DNA of 64,000 nt from Anagrus nilaparvatae (lineage: Eukaryota; Arthropoda; Insecta; Hymenoptera; Mymaridae): the NCBI GenBank assembly GCA_022575985.1, contig JAKSXM010000139.1, positions 62,001 through 126,000 on the forward strand. Reading direction: 5' to 3'. The notes under the pieces are model-generated. The model saw nothing but the letters and a program-made list of their open reading frames with translations, was not told the origin of the DNA and did no database searches. Shown piece by piece: positions 1 through 11,583 of the stretch; position 1 is the first letter of the stretch; every line of letters starts with the position of its first letter. The translations under genes and the position numbers were made by a program.

Positions 1-225
1 ATAAATGATATTTTTTTCCTGAACAAATTATTCTTTTTATTTTATAAACCTTGTATTTTTTAATATTAATAATTAATAATTTTTTCTTTTCTTTTTATGA
101 ATGTAATAGGAAATAGGTTAGAATAAGGTAAAATAAAAAAATAATTCAATTATTAAATAAAAATAAATTTTTCGTTTATTAAAAACTTAAAAACTAATTA
201 CATACAAAATAAAAATTTAATATAT
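1..225. other. AT-rich 3' flank of the polymerase gene
   Basis: No gene is seen here. The segment lies downstream of the minus-strand polymerase stop codon. On the minus strand an AATAAA hexamer at 175-180 sits about 46 nt past the stop and is a plausible poly(A) signal. No terminal inverted repeat of a Polinton can be recognised before the window edge. Confidence 0.5.
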
Positions 226-3200
226 TTATATTTGATTTTCAATTATTTTGTAGTGCCCATGAGGCAATGTATCAGTTGATTCTGGAAGTAGTTGGCGCTT
301 GTTATCGTAAGGTGACAAAGCTAATTTCGTCTGCTTCTCGGTGACAATGGTGTGAAACTTGGATCTAATGGTGTATTGATCCCTGTAGAGTAATCGATTC
401 TCAAAAAGACATCTTTTGTAATCACTTTCGTCAATAGTTGTGTTGACGACGTTGGAGTTGATTCCTTTAAGTTTTTTAGCAAAAACTTCATCTTCAAAAA
501 GGACTAAATAAACTTTACTTCTCAAACCAATAAATTCCAGGATAATTCGACCGCAGCATTCATCCTTCATTTTGCCAACAATTTTTTTATTGTGATGTTC
601 GATTCCATAGACATTTGGAATTTTATAGTCAGATGTATCAAAGTACTGGTAGTCGTTTTTCATCATCTCATAGATGTCGCTACCTTGGATGTCGTAGATC
701 AGAGAATCGGTATCACAATACAACAGCTTAGCCTTGTCACCTATCCTCTTTCTCATGTAGTTGTAGTGGAATTCATAAAGACACACCTTGGAAATGTCTA
801 AGATTGAAAAACCTGCATAGATTGGTTTGTCGATGTATACTTCTGTCTTTCCCATTTCAATAGCTACAAATTCTGGTGTAAAAATCGTACACCTCTTGAA
901 GTTAGGTTTCGATACCAATGATTCAACACCCCATCGACCTGGCCAATAAGTTCTTAACTTGATATCGACACGATTTCTCACATTTTCCATGGTTTTTCCT
1001 AGAAACAAAATAAAATCCCATATATATTAAATAAAAATTTTTCTTTTAATTATTATGAACAAATTTAATTATTTTAATTACCGTATATTGCGTTGTTCAT
1101 AAGCTTATAAAAGTTTTTCTCAAATTCGTTAGTAGAGTTTGTCCTCATTCGTGTATTCAAATCTATGTAACTGGCCAACCAAGGTCGCTGTTGGAATTGC
1201 AGCACGCGATGAATTTTTTTAATTTTCAACCCAGAATCAAGAACTTGTTCCAAATATTTGTAATGGATGACATATTTTTCTTTGTCGTAGAGTGTGGCTA
1301 ACAACTTTTCTTGTTTACTGCCAGGTGGAGTAGCATGTTCTGGACAAAACGGTAAGTCCTTGTGTTCATCGTGTAATTCTTTAGGATACTCGAGATCGAC
1401 TTCGAGAATATATCCAACAGGTGAATCATCTTTCACAAAGAAGTTCGTATGACCAAAATCTTTTTCATCAACCCATTTAAATTCGCTATAAGGAAGTGGA
1501 TGTTTCATTGCCCAGCCATAGAGGTTGTTGACGTCATAATACATAATATATTTGACTTCTTCATCCTTATCATAATTTTCTGGTTTCATATATGGATTAT
1601 TAGCCTTTGCGTATCGATTACTACATTGACTGATTCCACCACGTATACCTTTTTCCATAAATAAAACCATGTCAATGTCAGTGAGAAGATCTAATTCTAC
1701 TTGTGTATATTTTAACATAGCGTCCCATGAAAAGCCTGGAGTAGTATAATAATGCATGGGATCTAATCCATATGTTTTCATACCACTATCTCTAAAGCTT
1801 TCACAGACCTAAAAAAATAAAAATTTTATTAAATAATAAGTTTAACATAAATAATATAGTCAGATAAAGTATATATTTTACCTCAGCTAGTAGCATGACA
1901 TCAGTTTTCAGATATAAATCTGAATATTCTCCCAAGGTGTTGATACGGAATGTATTCCACACACGTTGAGCATGAATATAATCTTCTCTTGAAATTGGCT
2001 TACCAATCAAGACATTATCAAATTCTTCTTTGGGTGGTAAAGCAGTTTCTTCCAATTTTTCAAGACAGTCTAAGTAGCTATATGGAAATACTCCTTTTCT
2101 ACATAAAAGAGTAATTAGTTCATCACTTAAACCTGGAAATTGACTCTTCAATGTATTATGTTGCTGTAAGTAAGATGCAAGTTTGTCTAACGATGAATTC
2201 ATAAATTTATAAGAGTCAATGAACTTGAATTTGACTACAATATCATCTTTTGATGGTATCTTGTACTCTTTCTGAAAAACTTTAGTGAAGGAAATATACT
2301 TTTCCTTAGTTTGAGGTATGAGGTTGATTCTTCCGGGACAATGGGTTGCAAGATCTTTAATGAGCAAATGCGAATCGTAGCCTGCCAAATTGTGAAATAC
2401 AACTGAAACTGTTCTTGAATCTTGGTAGTTAAGGTTACATTCAATATGTGCTGGGCCTCTAAATTTTCCCGTAAGATGGCAGTGATCTGCTGCTTTGCCA
2501 CGTTTTTTATCTTTCTCGATAAAACCCTTAATCCCACAGATGTGACATGTGGTTGCATTATCGTAAGCCTTTTGCTCTTCCGGTGTCAAAGGTAGCATTG
2601 GTTTTACATCCTTAAAAGTTGCTTCAGCAAACGTAGAAAAATCTGCTAATTCTTTAACAAACCATTTTGCTGGTTCTGGGCCTCGATAAGATCTATAATA
2701 CGATAGTTGGTCATCGTAGCTACATTTCAAATAATAACCAACACTAAAAGCTTCGTGAACTTGGCAAACATTTCCACTTTCATTATCTGTTGGCTTTTTC
2801 AATAAGGACTCAAAGTCTGCATAAATGACGAAAGGCATCCTTTCTTGGTTAGAAAAATTCTTAAACTTGATACTTTTCTGAAACTCGGCATCCGGTAACT
2901 TAACCTTACATTTATTTAATGTTGAACAATCTTCTTCATGTTTTTTTAAATCTTTCACTGAGTGAAAATAATGAAGACATCGGTCACAAACCTCTTTTTT
3001 ATTCTTATTATTACTAGCTTGAGCACCTAACAGACTTCCTAACTTTGTTATATAAACATAATGTTGTTTAGGCAATTCTTTAATGATTTTTTGTTTTTTG
3101 CTAGCTTGAACTATTGTTTTTTCTAATCCAGACATCATCTCTTTCATCATAGCATCGTATTCATCATCAAAAGCACATTCATCGTATTCATAAAAACATT

Positions 3201-4317
3201 TATCACCATTTGATTCTTCATATTCATAATTTTCTTGAATTAGCAATAAGTTGCAGTGATATTTTTTTCTTGATTTAGTCGAGTAAAAAGGACTTGCTAT
3301 ATGCTTATCTTCACCCGGTTTTTTTTCATTTTTATATTTTTTTAAAATAAACACGTTTATTGAAATTTCCGGATTATCATCTTCAAATCTTGAAATGTTA
3401 GATACTTCCATTGGATAGGTGAACCGTTGATTAAACTTGATTTTCAGCTCTTTTTCTAATTTATTCAATTTACTGAGTCGTTGTAAATTTGTAGTATTAA
3501 TTGTAGGATCCTCTTTAGCTTTTTCACGAATAATGCCACACAATATAGCCCATTTAAAACACTCATCATCATCAAAATTCTCAGGATTAATGCATACTTT
3601 TTTAAAAAAAATATCATCTGGTAAATCTAAGTATGAAGATCCTGCGTGAATAGGATTATACTTGCTGACATGGATTTTCAAAAATTGAATGGACGCCAAT
3701 GACCAGCCTGATTCGTTTTCTTCAAATTCATCAACACCTTTCAATAACACATCTCTTACATTCTCCGAATACCATTCTTGAATATTTGTTCCTGGGAAAA
3801 TTGCAGTAGCTGGTGTATTAAAAAATTTATTTTCAACATTGCTTTTAATTTCACATTGAATTTTATATTCAGCAACCAGGACCGTATAAACTTTAACTGC
3901 TCCTTTTTCTTGCATAATTCTTGTTAAAACATCATTAAAAACATTAAAAGCATCTTCCAAAAACGATTTAATATCTAAATGCTTTAAATTTTTGATAATT
4001 CCAGTTTGAATATTATTTTGAAAAGCAATTTCCAATGGGATCCATTTCACAGAGAGGTTGCTAACTCCTTGTCCACTCTTGACCGTTAAGGAAGTTAAAG
4101 TATCTTTAACATTGATGAGATAAGCATATATGTAACTGCAGGACTGTTTTTCTGGTCCCGTTTTTGCTTGGTCAGTAAACAGTTTAGCTACCATTTCCAG
4201 GTGCAAGCGATTTTGCAGAAGATGATCAGGAATGGAGTCAGGAAACGCTTCACAAACTACCAAACTTGCATCAGCCTCTTTTTGAATTTGCTGACATATG
4301 CTTGCTATAGATGCCAT
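226..4317 (-). CDS. Protein-primed family B DNA polymerase of a Polinton/Maverick-like element, three exons
   Basis: This replicative polymerase would copy the linear DNA of a virus-like transposon. Coding exons are 4317-1882, 1808-1082 and 998-226. The introns at 1881-1809 (phase 0) and 1081-999 (phase 1) have clean GT and AG ends. Together the exons encode about 1311 residues without a stop, about the usual Polinton PolB length. A C2H2-like finger (CDRC then H and C, about residues 443-464) is followed by exonuclease motif I YADFES (~500), an endonuclease VII-like CHIC...DHCHLTGK block (~589-626), exo [12 protein letters not shown] (~640) and exo [14 protein letters not shown] (end of exon 1). 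Then come polymerase motif [11 protein letters not shown] (~900), motif B split by intron 2, and motif C YCDTDSL (~1147). All catalytic acidic residues are present. The ATG lies 1 nt after a spliced leader acceptor. Assignment to Polinton rather than a related adintovirus-like insertion is inferred. Confidence 0.88.
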
Positions 4318-4318
4318 G

Positions 4319-4383
4319 CTATAAAATAGTTTAATAAAAAAAATATATAGAATTATGAAATAATAATAAATTTATATACTCAC
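4319..4383 (-). other. Intron in the 5' leader of the polymerase gene
   Basis: Read on the minus strand, a consensus donor GTGAGT at 4383-4378 and an acceptor TTTTATAG ending at 4319 bracket 65 bp. The initiator ATG (4317-4315) follows the acceptor by one base. With the two coding introns this makes three host-type introns in the gene. The exact leader exon start is unknown. Confidence 0.55.
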
Positions 4384-4702
4384 ATTCTTTGATGAATCCT
4401 AGTACGATGTAAATAAAACAGTTATAAAATTTAAAAAGTTATTTAACAGTTATAAAAAATATAAAATATTATAACAATTATATAAACTATAAAAATTATA
4501 ACAAATATAAAAATATAACAATAACAATAACAAGAATAAAAACTTTATAACAGAAAAAATAACAAAAAGCACAATGGCGACGCAGCGAATCACTTCAGAA
4601 AACTCAAGTTGGAAAAAACAACAAGAGCCGAAGGCTAGTTTTGAATTGAGTTGGAAGGAACAACTCCAAAACTAGAATAACTTTTCCCAGCTTAGAGCCG
4701 CT

Positions 4703-4711
4703 CTTTTATTC
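4703..4711 (-). promoter_or_regulatory. Possible TATA-like element of the polymerase gene
   Basis: On the minus strand the sequence reads GAATAAAAGAGC. It lies about 320 nt upstream of the leader donor and about 80 nt downstream of the X-box/CRE pair. Its position fits a core promoter for the minus-strand polymerase transcript, but AT-rich matches are common here. Confidence 0.25.
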
Positions 4712-4792
4712 ACATGTTCAGTTTACAGCGCTCCAATCACAGCACACTTCACCCCCCCACTCAAAAGTGAAAGTAACCCCCCACCACCGCGC

Positions 4793-4805
4793 GTTGCCTA
4801 GCAAC
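4793..4805. promoter_or_regulatory. X-box-like palindrome GTTGCCTAGCAAC
   Basis: GTTGCCTAGCAAC is a perfect palindrome around its centre and matches the RFX-type X-box pattern of two half sites. It lies 3 nt before a perfect CRE (TGACGTCA, 4809-4816). RFX and CREB/ATF binding is known for such sites. Use in this promoter is inferred. Confidence 0.45.
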
Positions 4806-4808
4806 GAA

Positions 4809-4854
4809 TGACGTCAATGGGAATCCCAAATCCCTGGAATTCCCATTGACGTCA
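4809..4854. repeat. CRE-containing inverted repeat
   Basis: A perfect 16-bp inverted repeat, TGACGTCAATGGGAAT at 4809-4824 and its complement at 4839-4854, is separated by 14 bp. Each arm carries a complete TGACGTCA. The right arm is also the start of the 71-bp tandem array. Confidence 0.8.
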
Positions 4855-5220
4855 TAAACCGGTTTTAACTACGCATTAAATAAATAAAATGATGATTCAT
4901 CTTTTTGGGATTCCCATTGACGTCATAAACCGGTTTTAACTACGCATTAAATAAATAAAATGATGATTCATCTTTTTGGGATTCCCATTGACGTCATAAA
5001 CCGGTTTTAACTACGCATTAAATAAATAAAATGATGATTCATCTTTTTGGGATTCCCATTGACGTCATAAACTGGTTTTAACTACGCATTAAATAAATAA
5101 AATGATGATTCATCTTTTTGGGATTCCCATTGACGTCATAAACTGGTTTGAACTTCGCATTAAATAAATAAAATGATGATTCATCTTTTTGGGATTCCCA
5201 TTGACGTCATATACCGGTTT
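4839..5220. repeat. 71-bp tandem repeat with six CRE sites
   Basis: Five full units and a partial sixth have an exact 71-bp period. TGACGTCA occurs at 4847, 4918, 4989, 5060, 5131 and 5202. Units are nearly identical; later ones carry CTGG or ATACC variants after the CRE. The array lies between the divergent polymerase and plus-strand genes and looks like a viral-style enhancer. The enhancer role is inferred. Confidence 0.85.
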
Positions 5221-5295
5221 TTATTGCGTTGTTATATTATTTTTGTTCTAAATATAATTTCATATATAATAAAAAAAACAATAGCTGTAAAAATA

Positions 5296-5745
5296 AAAAA
5301 TTTCACGCACGCACGCACGCACGCACTACAATATAAATATATGGCGACCATTTTGAAATAGAAAATATAAATGGCCGCCATCTTTAAAAATACGCTTGTG
5401 CAACTACACGCAGTCATATTAAATTTATACATGCACGCACGCACGCAAAAAAAAAATGGCCGCCAAATATGATTCATGCAAATGCATGGCAGCCATATTT
5501 TAACCACGCACGCACGCAAAATGGCTACCAAATATGACATAATGCAATTGAACGGCAGCCATATTTGATTCACGCACGCATGCACGCGATACAATGAATT
5601 AAATGGCGGCCATTTTCAAATAAAAAATATAAATGTCCGCCATCTTGAAAAATACTCTCGTGCAACTGCACAGCAGCCATTTTTTATTCACGCACGCACG
5701 CGTGCAAAATGGCCGCCAAATATGATCACGTGCAATTGCACGTGC
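5296..5745. repeat. Array of GCCAT palindromes and ACGC microsatellites
   Basis: About ten copies of ATGGC(N)GCCAT or a half of it, for example near 5371, 5484, 5553, 5603, 5634, 5671 and 5708, alternate with (ACGC)n runs such as 5304-5325. The copies are imperfect, so this is an old or degenerate satellite. GCCGCCATCTT at about 5374 matches the YY1 consensus and GCCAT is the Pho core, so a regulatory role is possible. Confidence 0.7.
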
Positions 5746-6622
5746 CAAAAAATAATCGATACCCTGGGACGTCCGCTTCCACTCTCACCCCCACCACCTG
5801 TGCCAGGATCGACAATCCCCACCATGCGACCTCCCATGTGACCTTCCCCCACCCCCTGTGCCAGGATCCCCATTACCTATCTACTGGCGAATTAATTCTC
5901 CCTGAAAGAAGAATCAAACCAAATTCATACAAATGGAAGCCTATTGAATATGCACCTAAGGGATCAGATTATATTGGAATGATAGGAAGTAAAAGAAACA
6001 AAGTTTATTTAGACGACTTTGATGAAAATAATTTTGATGGTGTTAAATACAAAGATATTCCTTTATACCCTGCATTCGTAGGAGGTTTAGGATTTAAAAT
6101 GGTAGATGATGGCATTCGCTTAGAATTTAAGTATGTGCTTCATAGTGATTTAAATAACCTTGATGATTATCACAGCCTCGCAAGCTCTGATTGGGATTTT
6201 TTTGACAACACAGAAGGAAGGTAAAATTTAACTTTTAAATTATTCAGTTTTATATATTTTATTAAATAATTTACTGATCTGATCAATTATTTATTAGGAC
6301 TAAGCTCAAATTACCAGATGATATAGTACCAATACCAACTGATTCTGAATTTTCAATAAATACTGAAAAAAATAAATACGTTGAATTTATCACCTCTGAT
6401 GTAAGAACAGATATGGGTCAAACCACATTACCATTACTAGATCTTCAAGAAGTAACTCCTGTGCCTAGAGTTCCATTATCTGGTGCCAGTTTGTATTATA
6501 AACAAACTAATGGGGCTGGATTTATAGGCATTAAATTATTTACGAAAAATGTTACTTCCTTAATTAATGTAGAATCAATAGAAACAGAATTAAAAAATGC
6601 AAAGTTAAAATTTACCACATAA
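5709..6622 (+). CDS. Spliced gene of unknown function next to the Polinton-like polymerase
   Basis: I do not recognise this protein. Exon 1 ends at 6220 and exon 2 runs 6298-6622. The 77-bp intron (6221-6297) starts GTAAAA and ends TTATTAG, with two bases of an AGG codon left of it and one right. From the first ATG it would have about 278 residues. Residues from about 58 on look coding: acidic and aromatic, with DDFDENNFDG and YPAFVGGLGFKM, and no membrane segment or signal peptide. The first ~55 codons read through the GCCAT repeat and a Pro/Thr-rich stretch, so the true start may be an upstream exon spliced at the CCAG near 5850. It is divergent from the polymerase and may be another gene of the same element. 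AATAAA follows at 6738. Confidence 0.5.
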
Positions 6623-7192
6623 ATCAGCATAATCAAATATTTCTTTATTAGCAATTCCAATTACAAATATTAAAATAATCCTTAAAAACAGCTCATAAAA
6701 AATCGAAAATCCTGAACAAAATTTTGAATACACAAAAAATAAACATAAAATTGTAATGTAAATTACCTTGTCAAATAAGCTTTTTTTAAAAAAAAATCTT
6801 CGCTTTAATCTTTTACCGCAATACCTACATTGTGTCAAATTTATAAAAAAAATTTTTTTTACATTTTTTAATGATCTCATATTCCTTTAATAAAATACTT
6901 TGATTTAAAAATATTGACCACAAACTCCTTTATTTACATTTTTTTTAAAAAGTGTTTGTTTATATTACCATAAAAAAAATAAAGCCAATTCTATTTCAAT
7001 TTATTTCAGTTTAACATAATCATTATAAAATGAGAAGAGCGATAGAAACCCAAAAAAAGTATTTTAAAAAAATAAGCCCAAAAATCTTAATTTTACACTG
7101 CATAATAGCAAGACACGTAAATATAAATTATATTTCGTGATTTCCTAATATATAAATGTGCAATTTTTTATTTTTTTTAATTTCGTATAATA
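6623..7192. other. AT-rich spacer with a weak minus-strand coding signal
   Basis: A minus-strand reading from 6880 encodes a short basic peptide with a CRYCGK motif and then reaches a good donor, AAG then GTAATT, near 6765. The rest of that frame is hydrophobic and looks like intron. I cannot link it to another exon, so it is noted but not called a gene. Confidence 0.2.
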
Positions 7193-7282
7193 TTATAGTC
7201 GTCCTCTTGCCCTCTTTCTGATCATTTCACCTGCCCTATTACGCTTGTTTTTAGTGTCCGCGAAATTTTTTTTGCTCGTCAT
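7193..7282 (-). CDS. Possible short, highly basic peptide or last exon
   Basis: ATG at 7282 opens a 29-residue frame ending at TAA 7193. It is rich in Lys and Arg (KNKRNRAGEMIRKRARGRL at its end). The frame is open upstream through KLSKKRK to an AG at 7312-7311, so it could be the last exon of a longer gene. Its base composition is less AT-rich than the surroundings. It might be a DNA-binding core-type peptide of the virus-like element, but that is only inference from charge and place. Confidence 0.25.
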   Translation of the reverse strand: MTSKKNFADTKNKRNRAGEMIRKRARGRL

Positions 7283-7489
7283 CTTTCTTTTTTTACTTAA
7301 TTTTCCCTCTCTAAAAAATTTAAAACTGAGTATATATACTCATTTTAAAATTCTTTTTTTTATATACCCAAGAACATGCATTAAAAAACGCGTGCTGTAA
7401 CGTATGTGGACGCGTGTCGGTAGATTCCAAGCGCACGCGTCGAATTTTGGAATATACGTGCGCCAGTTTTTTGTTACTTTTTCTTATTT

Positions 7490-7735
7490 TCATTTTTTAT
7501 TATTATACTTTGTGCTACTCTCTCTTCTGTGTGCTTTATATGTATATGCCTCCTGAAATATATATAATATAATTGGAACCATAAGATGCACCTGCGAATA
7601 TCCCTTTTCACTCATATAAACCACCTTATATGTAGGGAATTCGTAAGTGTAAGATCTTTCATCTAACTTATTTTTTGCTACTCTATCGGCTACTATAACT
7701 GCTACTTTTGCTACTGTTGTATTACTACTAGTCAT
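7490..7735 (-). CDS. Possible first exon of an unknown gene
   Basis: The minus-strand frame starts MTSSNTTVAKVAV and its first ~50 residues look coding (YEFPTYKVVYMSEKGYSQ), with a TATAAAA-like run just upstream. A donor CAG then GTGCAT at 7592/7591 would end the exon after codon 48. The phase does not fit the acceptor before the basic frame at 7310, so a middle exon would be needed. No family is recognised. Confidence 0.22.
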   Translation of the reverse strand: MTSSNTTVAKVAVIVADRVAKNKLDERSYTYEFPTYKVVYMSEKGYSQVHLMVPIILYIFQEAYTYKAHRRESSTKYNNKK

Positions 7736-9990
7736 CGTTTTTTATATGTTTTATAAAAAATAGTTACAGTATTACTATTTTTAATTTAGAAAAAATTAAT
7801 GAACTTAAATGTCAATTATTTACACTTTCGTAAATTTTGTGGAGTCATTTTTATTATTGGAGTATAATGTGATTTTAAGGCTTCTAGTTTAATTATTTTT
7901 GATAGATCTATGGATCAAAACATTAAAATTATTTTTATTCTATCGACATTAATCAGTAATGCCCAAAAAAGTTTATGGTGCCCAGTAAATTTTTTGTTGC
8001 ACTAAATGAGATAAGGGAAATTTGCACCAAATCATAACTAATTATCTAAGGAATGGTTGTGTGTTATGTGACCGCCTCGCCATAATATTAAGAAATTTAG
8101 TGACGATTAAGGTTTTTAACTATACCCTATATTGTACTAATCGAAGTATTGAAAAATTACTTTCTCACATGCTTTTAAATTCGGTTTTCTCCTAATCCCT
8201 TATGATATTAAAAGTTTTGAGTTATCCTCCTATAAAAAGTACCTTTTTTTGAGTTTTAGTTAAGCATATATTTTTGGTAAATGATAACAGGAACTTAACC
8301 AGGGAGGGACTCGAGAGGCTTTAGCCCTCCCCCCAAATTTTTCCTTTTAATGTAATTTTTTCAAAAGTGAGGGAAAATTCAGTTAGGACATAGGAAGGAA
8401 AAATTTTACGTTTGACCCCCCCCCCCCCGCCCTCTCTATCAAACGAAAATCCTATGTACCTGATGATACCTTACCCCTGACGAATGAATATTATATACGA
8501 ATCTAGACAAAAAAAATTGAGTGGCCCAAATCACAGTTTATAAGGATCAATTAATGTGCAATATTTTTCAAGAGTGGTTTGAATGTACTAGTTTGCACCG
8601 AAAAATCACATTTTTACACAACTCCCTTCTCTCCTTAAGGGTCCAAAATTTCTTATTTGAAATTAGCTGAAATTTCATCTATAAATATCATCAATTTAGC
8701 AGTTCTCCTCTTAATCGCTATCAAAAAGGCTTATATTTTCTAGTGAATAAATACAAAATTTATAGATTCCATACAATTTAAACCTAAAAGAAAATAAAAT
8801 GTTACAGAAGTAAATTTAAGGTTCTTTGAAAAATTTTAAACAATAAATAAAACTAAAAATAAAAAAATAAAAAGTATACATTTTAATTACAATACCATTA
8901 AAAATAACCTGATTTACAAAGTGTGAAAATACAGGAAATATTAACTCTTATACTTTTTTCTCTATATATTTTCATTTGACAAGACTACAATAAAAATTGT
9001 ATTAAGTTTTTTTTTTGTATGCCCACTATTTTTCGTCTCATTAAATAAATGTCAACTTAAATAAATTAATCACATTAAAATGATCTTTTTAATATAATAA
9101 GATAAAAGGAAATCTAATAGGAAGTATAAAAGAATCTATTGTTATTTTTCTTATTACTCTACATTTTTTTTTTTTAATCATCTTTATTTTAGTGTGAAAA
9201 ATAAATATTTTTCAAAGAAATATGTTATTATTTTTTTATTTTCTAAAAAAATGTATATATATTTTTTTAATTTTTAATAAGATTAAATTTGTATTTCACA
9301 CTCATAATCAATTCATGAGTTATTAGTAATTTGATACCAAAAAATTTTTGCTTAAACAAACTTTTTAGGATTTTAAAAAAAAGTAAAAAAAATAACTGGT
9401 TTATGAACTCGAAAGTAGTATAAATATGTTCATTATTAATCTAACACACATAAATGAATTAAATACTAATTGAGCTGAAAATTGGACATTTTATGTTTTT
9501 TTGGTGCCATGATAACCGTAGTGATTATAGAAATATTAGAAAAAATTATATATAGTTTTATATTTAAATAATTTACACTTCGAATAGGTTGTCTCATGTA
9601 AGGGACATTTTTTCCTATTTTACCTTATTGGAGAGACTTTGTGAATCTTGGAGGGCAAAATTTCAAGATGTTAATCAGAAAACTCAATATATCATGCGAA
9701 AATTTCCAAAATTATTACTGTTTACAATAGATGTATAATAACTAATCATTTATTTTATCAATTCTTTCAAAAAATTGCTTTTAAATCGAAAATTACATTT
9801 CTTAAAACATTCCCAAATTTTTCTTATTTTCTAAGATTTTTAGTTTTTTTGTGTAACTTGGCCTGTATCCATTGACCATTATTATACTTAATTGAATTCC
9901 CTGTTATTAAGTACTCCACGTGAAAATAATCCAATTTAATTTGACTATATTGTAAATTGTATAAATTTATAATTTTAATTTTTATAAAAA
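7736..9990. other. AT-rich intergenic stretch
   Basis: No coding or RNA gene is seen. It contains a poly-C run near 8417-8430 beside a purine/pyrimidine-biased stretch (8298-8440) that resembles other poly-C regions in this window at 48.0 and 53.7 kb. Confidence 0.4.
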
Positions 9991-10029
9991 GACATGCACT
10001 GTAAAAAGTAACTTCCTTATATTAACAAA

Positions 10030-10390
10030 AAATTAGAACATTTTCAAAAGTTTAGTAAATTTTCGAAAACATTTGGAAATATTTGAAAAAAATTGTAAAT
10101 TTACTAAATTTAGTATCTTATCAAAAAATTCGAGTATTCTCGATTTTTTTTTGTGAAATCGCAAGAAAAATTGATAATTTACAATTTTTTTCGAAAATTT
10201 ACAAAAAATAGTTGTAAATTTACGAAAAATAGTTGTGAATTTATAACTTTTTTCGTAAATTCACAAAAAAAATCGAGAATTCTCAAATTTTTTGATAATA
10301 TACTAAATTTAATAAATTTACGATTTTTATCGAATATTTACAAATTTTTCAAAAATTTACTAATTTTTCGAAAACATTCTATTTTTTTAG
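10030..10390. repeat. Fold-back (palindromic) element
   Basis: Two imperfect arms of about 170 bp pair around a centre near 10208. TTTAGTATCTTATCAAAAAA on the left faces its complement TTTTTTGATAATATACTAAA on the right, and CTCGATTTTTTTT faces AAAAAAAATCGAG. The plus-strand open frame across it (10153-10464) is low complexity. It is probably an old MITE; no target duplication is evident. Confidence 0.6.
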
Positions 10391-10399
10391 AAAGTACAC

Positions 10400-11583
10400 T
10401 GAAAAAAATATTTGTTTCGACAATTGAAGAAATTTTTAAAATGATTCCTGGAATAGAATTTTGAATCCAACAATCGTTTTAGGCCAAAAACTTATCAGTA
10501 TATCAATATTAATGTAGAAATCCTCAAAAAATATATTATATTCAGGGTTTAAAATAAAAAAGTAAATAATTCAAAAGTTATATACCGGTGGTTTTTGAAG
10601 TTGCTAATTCAAAAATCAATATAAAAAAGATATAGAAAATTTTATCCCACATGAGGTCCAATCCAAACAAATTAAAACGCCTATTTTTATCAGAAACCTT
10701 AAATTTTCACGGAAAATTTTTTTAAAATAGTCATGTTTGCTCTATAAAACTAGCATGAAAGTCATATAAATGGTGAAAAACAGTTGTTTCATAACTTCTG
10801 GGCTAAATTTAATAAAGTCTCCTGGAGGAATAGATTTTGAAAACAAGTTTTCTTAATTTTTTTTCATCGAAATTATAAAATTAAATATTTAATAAAAAGT
10901 GTTATTTAGTTTCAGCAGATTTTTTAAACTAAAGCACACGCATAGTTTCTACACTAATATAAGTGAAAACTAAAAATTGTCGCTTTATAATTCTGAATCC
11001 CATTAAAAATAACACTAGAAACTTTAAAAAAAAAATATCTAACATTACACAGCAAAAAATAACAAAATTTTTTTTATTGTTTTATAATTATCTTTTAAAA
11101 CCCCTCTGCCATTCTTTTAAGTTAGTGAAAGAAAATAATAATAAAACCTAATATATAAAATAGTGTTTCATTTTATATTGCTTTTGTCTTCAGGGCTGGA
11201 CAATATTATATGCACGAGTTTTATATATACGAAGTGAATATCAGATGATAATAAAAAAAAAGAATTGAAAATTAAAAAAAAATACCATCAGTTTTGGTTG
11301 TTGTTATTATTGCATATGGGTAGAATAAAAGTTGTAGAATATGTGTGTATTTTATACGTGAGCACATTATGCATAGAATACACCTGGTATTAGCTGCCCT
11401 TACTTTATCTTTTTTTTTGCAAAAGGTGTTACACTTGATTTTATACATCAAACTTTGCAATTTATGAACTCTGTTTTATACTTTAAATTTTATTTTTTTT
11501 ATTAATTTAAAAAAGTTTGATGTTGCAACTGATTTTTAGTGAAATAAAAATTGCTTGTAGTGGAAAAATTTTCAACTTTATTT
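10400..11583. other. AT-rich intergenic stretch
   Basis: I see no gene, RNA or clear repeat apart from a CACTGAAAAAAA motif at 10396, of the kind found at insect MITE ends. Confidence 0.35.
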
